Source: Metarhizobium sp017305935 (GTDB taxonomy: Bacteria; Pseudomonadota; Alphaproteobacteria; Rhizobiales; Rhizobiaceae). Taken from it: a stretch of 64,000 bases of DNA. Position numbers and translations under genes: made by a program. The first letter of the stretch is position 1. Each line of letters begins with the position of its first letter. Shown here piece after piece: positions 61,016-64,000 of the stretch. The notes under the pieces are model-generated. The model saw only the letters and a program-made list of their open reading frames with translations. It did not search any database and was not told the origin of the DNA. The stretch spans positions 325,202 through 389,201 of the forward strand of contig NZ_JARRIR010000005.1 of assembly GCF_029601685.1 (NCBI RefSeq), in the 5' to 3' direction.

Positions 61016-63490
61016 TCATGTACCACGCGGCTTGGCGCGTGTCGTCGGCGCGGCGTCGGCCGGATCCTCCGGCCAGGGATGGCGCGGATAACGCCCGCGC
61101 ATGTCGGCGCGCACGTCCTTCCAGGAGCCCGCCCAGAAACCGGGCAGGTCGCGGGTCGTCTGGATCGTCCGGTGCGCCGGCGACTGCAGGTCGAGCAGCA
61201 GCGGCCGGCGCTCGGCCCCGACCGTCGGATGCTGCTTCAGCCCGAAGAGTTCCTGCACGCGGATCGCCAGCACAGGCTCCTCGCCGTCATACTGGATCGG
61301 ATGCCGCTGCCCGGTCGGCGCCTCGAAATGCGTCGGCGCGAGACGGTTGAGATCGCGCTGGATTTCGTGCGGCACCAGCGACATCAGCCCCTCCGTCAGG
61401 CTGCCGGCGGCGATATCGTCGAGCCCGCGCGCGCTTCCCTGGAAGGGCACGAACCAGTCGTCGAGCCGTGCGAGCAGCGCCGCGTCGCTCATGTCCGGCC
61501 AGGGCTCGCCGCTGCCGCGATGCAGGAAGCCGATGCGATCGCGCAATTGCCGCGCCTCCTTGCTGAACGGCAATACGTCGAGGCCGAGATCGCGCACGCC
61601 CTTGGCCAGTGCGCGCGCCGCCGCCTCGCCGCTCGGCCGGGGAAGCGGCGAGTCGTCGAAGATGATCGCGCCGAGCCGGGTGACGCGCCGCGCCCGCACT
61701 TGGCGCGAGGCCCGTTCGAAAAAGCTCTGCTCCTCCTGCACGATGGCGCCGGGCAGATACGCCTCGACGTCGCCCCGGGAAATTTCCGCCGCCGCGAGGA
61801 TGCGCCCCTGCGCGGCGCGGCCGGTGAGATCGGCGACCACCAGCATCGGGCTCGCCGCCAGCCGTTCGGCCTCCGGCAATTCCGCGCCACGCCCATTTGC
61901 CATGACATAACGCCCACGTCCGCCGCGCTGGCTGGCGATCCGGTCGGGAAAGGCGTGCAGCAGCAATGGGCCGGGCAAAGCAGGCATGCCATCCCCTTTG
62001 CCGCCGCCTGCCTGCGCCGCCAGCCGCTTCGCCAGTTGTCGCGCCGCCTCGGCGCGCGCGCCCTTTTCGCTGCGGAAGCGGCGCAGCCGGTCCTCCAGAT
62101 CGATGCTGGTGCCGCCGGCCCCCTGTTCGGTCAGCAGCACGGCAAGCAGCGCCGCCTCCTGCGCCTTTCCTTCCTTCGCCGCCGCCAGAACCATCGCCGC
62201 CAGCCGCGGCGGCAGGGCCATGTCGCGCATGCGTTTGCCTTGCGTCGTCAGCGCCAGCGAATCGTCGAGCGCGCCCAGCAGCTTCAGCAGCGCCCGCGCC
62301 TCGGCCAGGGCCGCCGCCGGCGGCGGATCGATGAAGCCGAGGCTTGCCGGATCCTGCACGCCCCAATGGGCAAGATCGAGCGCCAGCCCCGAAAGGTCGC
62401 TGGAGAGAATCTGCGGCGGCGTGAAGGCCGGCAGGGCTGCCGTTTGCCCCGCATGCCAGAGGCGAATGGCGATGCCCGGCTCGGTTCGCCCGGCGCGGCC
62501 GGCGCGCTGGTCGGCGGAGGCGCGTGACACCCGCACCGTTTCCAGCCTTGTGATACCCGTCGCCGGCTCGTACACCGGCAGCCGCTGCAAGCCGCTGTCG
62601 ATGACGATGCGCACGCCGTCGATGGTGATCGAGGTTTCGGCAATCGAGGTGGCGAGCACGATCTTGCGGCTCCCGGCCGGGGCCGGCCGGATCGCCGCGT
62701 CCTGCTCGGCTTGGGAAAGATTGCCATAGAGCGGCGCGATGATCGTGTCGGGATCGAGCCGCTCCTCCAGCAAGGCCGCCGTGCGTAAAATTTCGGATTG
62801 GCCAGGCAGAAAGGCAAGGATCGATCCGCCTTCCTCGCGATGCGCCGCCCGGATGGACCGCGCCACGGTCTCCCACACCGGCTCGCCCGCCGGCCGCTCC
62901 TGATGGCGGACCTCGACCGGAAAACTCCGCCCCTGGCTTTCGATGACCGGCGGATGGTCGAGCAGGCCGGCGACCCGCTCGATATCCAGCGTCGCCGACA
63001 TCACAAGGATGCGCAGGTCGTCGCGCAGCGCCGAGCGCACGTCGAGCGCCAGCGCCAGCCCGAAATCCGCATCCAGCGAGCGTTCGTGGAATTCGTCGAA
63101 AATGACCGCCGCGACCCCGGACAGTTCCGGATCCTCCAGAATCATCCGTGCGAAAACCCCTTCGGTCACCACCTCGATCCGCGTCTTGCCCGAAACGCGA
63201 TTGTCGAGCCGCATCCGATACCCCACCGTCTCGCCGACCGATTCACCCAGCAGAGAGGCCATGCGGCTCGCCGCCGCCCGCGCCGCGAGGCGCCGCGGCT
63301 CCAGAAGAATGATGCGCCCGTCGCCGCGCCAGTCCTGGTCGAGCAGTGACAGCGGCACCAATGTCGTCTTGCCCGCGCCCGGCGGTGCAGACAGCACCGC
63401 GCGCCCCTCCTGGGCCAAGGCCGTGGCGATATCGCCCAGGACGGAAGAGACGGGCAGCAGCGGCAGGTCGATCGTCATACAGGCGCTCAT
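61016..63490 (-). CDS. hrpB: ATP-dependent RNA helicase HrpB
   Basis: An 824-aa DEAH-type helicase. The N-terminal helicase core has Walker A in SAPPGAGKTT (about residues 34-43), the DEFH form of motif II (IFDEFHERSLD), SAT motif III (VMSATLD), and motif VI QRAGRAGRTEPG. A long C-terminal region typical of HrpB follows. Its substrate is not established; roles in mRNA processing are proposed in other bacteria. The start could be ATG 63490 or 63478, with no clear ribosome site for either. It is the last protein gene before the rRNA region. Confidence 0.93.
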   Translation of the reverse strand: MSACMTIDLPLLPVSSVLGDIATALAQEGRAVLSAPPGAGKTTLVPLSLLDQDWRGDGRIILLEPRRLAARAAASRMASLLGESVGETVGYRMRLDNRVSGKTRIEVVTEGVFARMILEDPELSGVAAVIFDEFHERSLDADFGLALALDVRSALRDDLRILVMSATLDIERVAGLLDHPPVIESQGRSFPVEVRHQERPAGEPVWETVARSIRAAHREEGGSILAFLPGQSEILRTAALLEERLDPDTIIAPLYGNLSQAEQDAAIRPAPAGSRKIVLATSIAETSITIDGVRIVIDSGLQRLPVYEPATGITRLETVRVSRASADQRAGRAGRTEPGIAIRLWHAGQTAALPAFTPPQILSSDLSGLALDLAHWGVQDPASLGFIDPPPAAALAEARALLKLLGALDDSLALTTQGKRMRDMALPPRLAAMVLAAAKEGKAQEAALLAVLLTEQGAGGTSIDLEDRLRRFRSEKGARAEAARQLAKRLAAQAGGGKGDGMPALPGPLLLHAFPDRIASQRGGRGRYVMANGRGAELPEAERLAASPMLVVADLTGRAAQGRILAAAEISRGDVEAYLPGAIVQEEQSFFERASRQVRARRVTRLGAIIFDDSPLPRPSGEAAARALAKGVRDLGLDVLPFSKEARQLRDRIGFLHRGSGEPWPDMSDAALLARLDDWFVPFQGSARGLDDIAAGSLTEGLMSLVPHEIQRDLNRLAPTHFEAPTGQRHPIQYDGEEPVLAIRVQELFGLKQHPTVGAERRPLLLDLQSPAHRTIQTTRDLPGFWAGSWKDVRADMRGRYPRHPWPEDPADAAPTTRAKPRGT

Positions 63491-63778
63491 ATATAGACAA
63501 CGGGTGAGGCGGATGATCCGCCCCGACTATGCGTATTTCCTTAGAACGCGTCGATTGCCAAGAAAAGCACGGCTGCGATCGACCTCCCGGGATCGGTTCT
63601 CGCGGGTATTGCCCGCCAGAATTGATATGCTGCGAAATTTTGACCATTTGGACTAGAATTCCGGAAGCGGCGCAGCGAGGCAGGCTCAGTGGAATGGGCG
63701 CTTGTGGAGAAACCGGTGTAAATAACCAAACAAAAACAGTCACTTATCATTTTGCTTCATTTTTTTGACGGCGCTCTG

Positions 63779-63808
63779 TTGACTGTCTGAGTGCAGTGGT
63801 TCTATAAG
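63779..63808 (+). promoter_or_regulatory. Putative rRNA operon promoter
   Basis: TTGACT (63779-63784), an 18-base spacer and TATAAG (63803-63808) point rightwards out of the window. The match to consensus and the leader sequence that follows support an rrn promoter. A nearby TTGACG (63765-63770) has no matching -10. Confidence 0.65.
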
Positions 63809-63922
63809 CCCGTTCATCGGCGGCGGCGGGAGCGCTTCTGGCGGCGAGGGCGGTTTGCTTTTGTTGTTGGGTGTTTTTGCTGGATTGACCGGTTGAGATT
63901 TTGGACGGATTTTGTGTTCGTC

Positions 63923-63934
63923 GGTTCTTTGACA
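63923..63934 (+). promoter_or_regulatory. boxA-like antitermination site
   Basis: GGTTCTTTGACA resembles the bacterial rRNA boxA (TGCTCTTTAACA in E. coli), matching nine of 12 positions. It lies 115 bases after the -10, in the leader where boxA is expected. Confidence 0.65.
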
Positions 63935-64000
63935 AGTTGGTTATGTAGAAGAAAGAGAGACGTGGACGGCGCGTTTGTGTGGAACACAGATAGCGTGACG

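Larger units (their letters stand above)
63491..64000. other. Gene-free right end: rRNA operon promoter and leader
   Basis: 510 bases without a convincing gene. From about 63760 on, the DNA has the pattern of a rhizobial rRNA promoter and leader: a TTGACT/TATAAG promoter, a boxA-like word, and then GACAAGTTGG, TTATGTAGAAGAAAGAGAG and ACGTGGACGGC, which resemble the leader ahead of 16S rRNA genes in this family. The 16S gene itself must begin beyond base 64000. Small open frames here cross the promoter or leader and are not credible genes. Confidence 0.75.

Noticed and set aside
63747..63935. Short minus-strand frame across the rRNA promoter and leader
   Set aside because: It covers the -35/-10 and boxA-like sequences, has a low-complexity Q/T/K-rich translation, and no ribosome-binding sequence.

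Overview
The window is a chromosomal core segment of a member of the Rhizobiaceae (Rhizobium/Agrobacterium/Ensifer relatives, Alphaproteobacteria). The support is a high G+C base composition, a ChvG/ChvI pair beside pckA, an ActS/ActR pair, a short HPr kinase with HPr and EIIA-Man, the divergent hemE and DUF299 (RP001) genes, addB-addA-trxA, a TsaE-kinase fusion, and several rhizobial intergenic palindromic repeats. I see no prophage, insertion sequence, integron or CRISPR array, and no broken gene except hemE, which the window edge cuts.

Layout. 1-725: hemE (minus) and the DUF299 gene (plus) diverge around an intergenic region with DnaA boxes, the classical position of the alphaproteobacterial chromosome origin. 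725-4.3 kb: DUF299, maf, aroE, coaE, dnaQ as a tightly packed rightward run. 4.4-5.5 kb: secB and fxsA (minus). 5.6-10.9 kb: a Tim44-like gene, mltA, an Smr gene, an XRE regulator, then gyrB. 11-17.3 kb: nitroreductase, glutathione transferase, PLP decarboxylase, PHB depolymerase, DUF2852 and a zinc peptidase. 17.4-22.6 kb: trpF-trpB-trpA-accD-folC. 22.6-34.6 kb (minus): divL, tsaE-amgK fusion, murU, addB, addA, trxA in one overlapping run. 34.8-40.2 kb (minus): ahcY, HPr, EIIA-Man, hprK, chvG, chvI. 40.6-43.5 kb (plus): pckA, arfB, alkB. 43.5-48.3 kb (minus): the histidine cluster hisB-DUF2628-hisH-hisA-hisF-hisE and coaA. 48.5-57.3 kb (plus): hslV, hslU, a DUF1402 protein, a cytochrome P450, a hydantoinase/oxoprolinase-like protein and malate synthase G. 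57.4-63.5 kb: an L,D-transpeptidase lipoprotein, mmcB, actR, actS and hrpB. The last ~230 bases carry an rRNA promoter and boxA leader, so a ribosomal RNA operon probably starts just past the right edge.

How it fits together. Five parS-like palindromes (2.2, 11.0 twice, 42.2 and 53.0 kb) lie on the right arm within about 52 kb of the presumed origin. With the DnaA boxes, they make this an origin/centromere domain. It also holds a DivL-type pseudo-histidine kinase (tyrosine in place of the phosphoacceptor histidine), which in Caulobacter links cell polarity to CtrA. Three signalling modules share the segment: DivL (cell cycle), PTS-HprK with ChvGI (carbon and acid/envelope stress) and ActSR (redox). 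No undescribed defence or mobile system was found. The items most worth a second look are the origin/parS architecture, the DivL homologue, the TsaE-AmgK fusion next to murU, and a palindrome upstream of ahcY.
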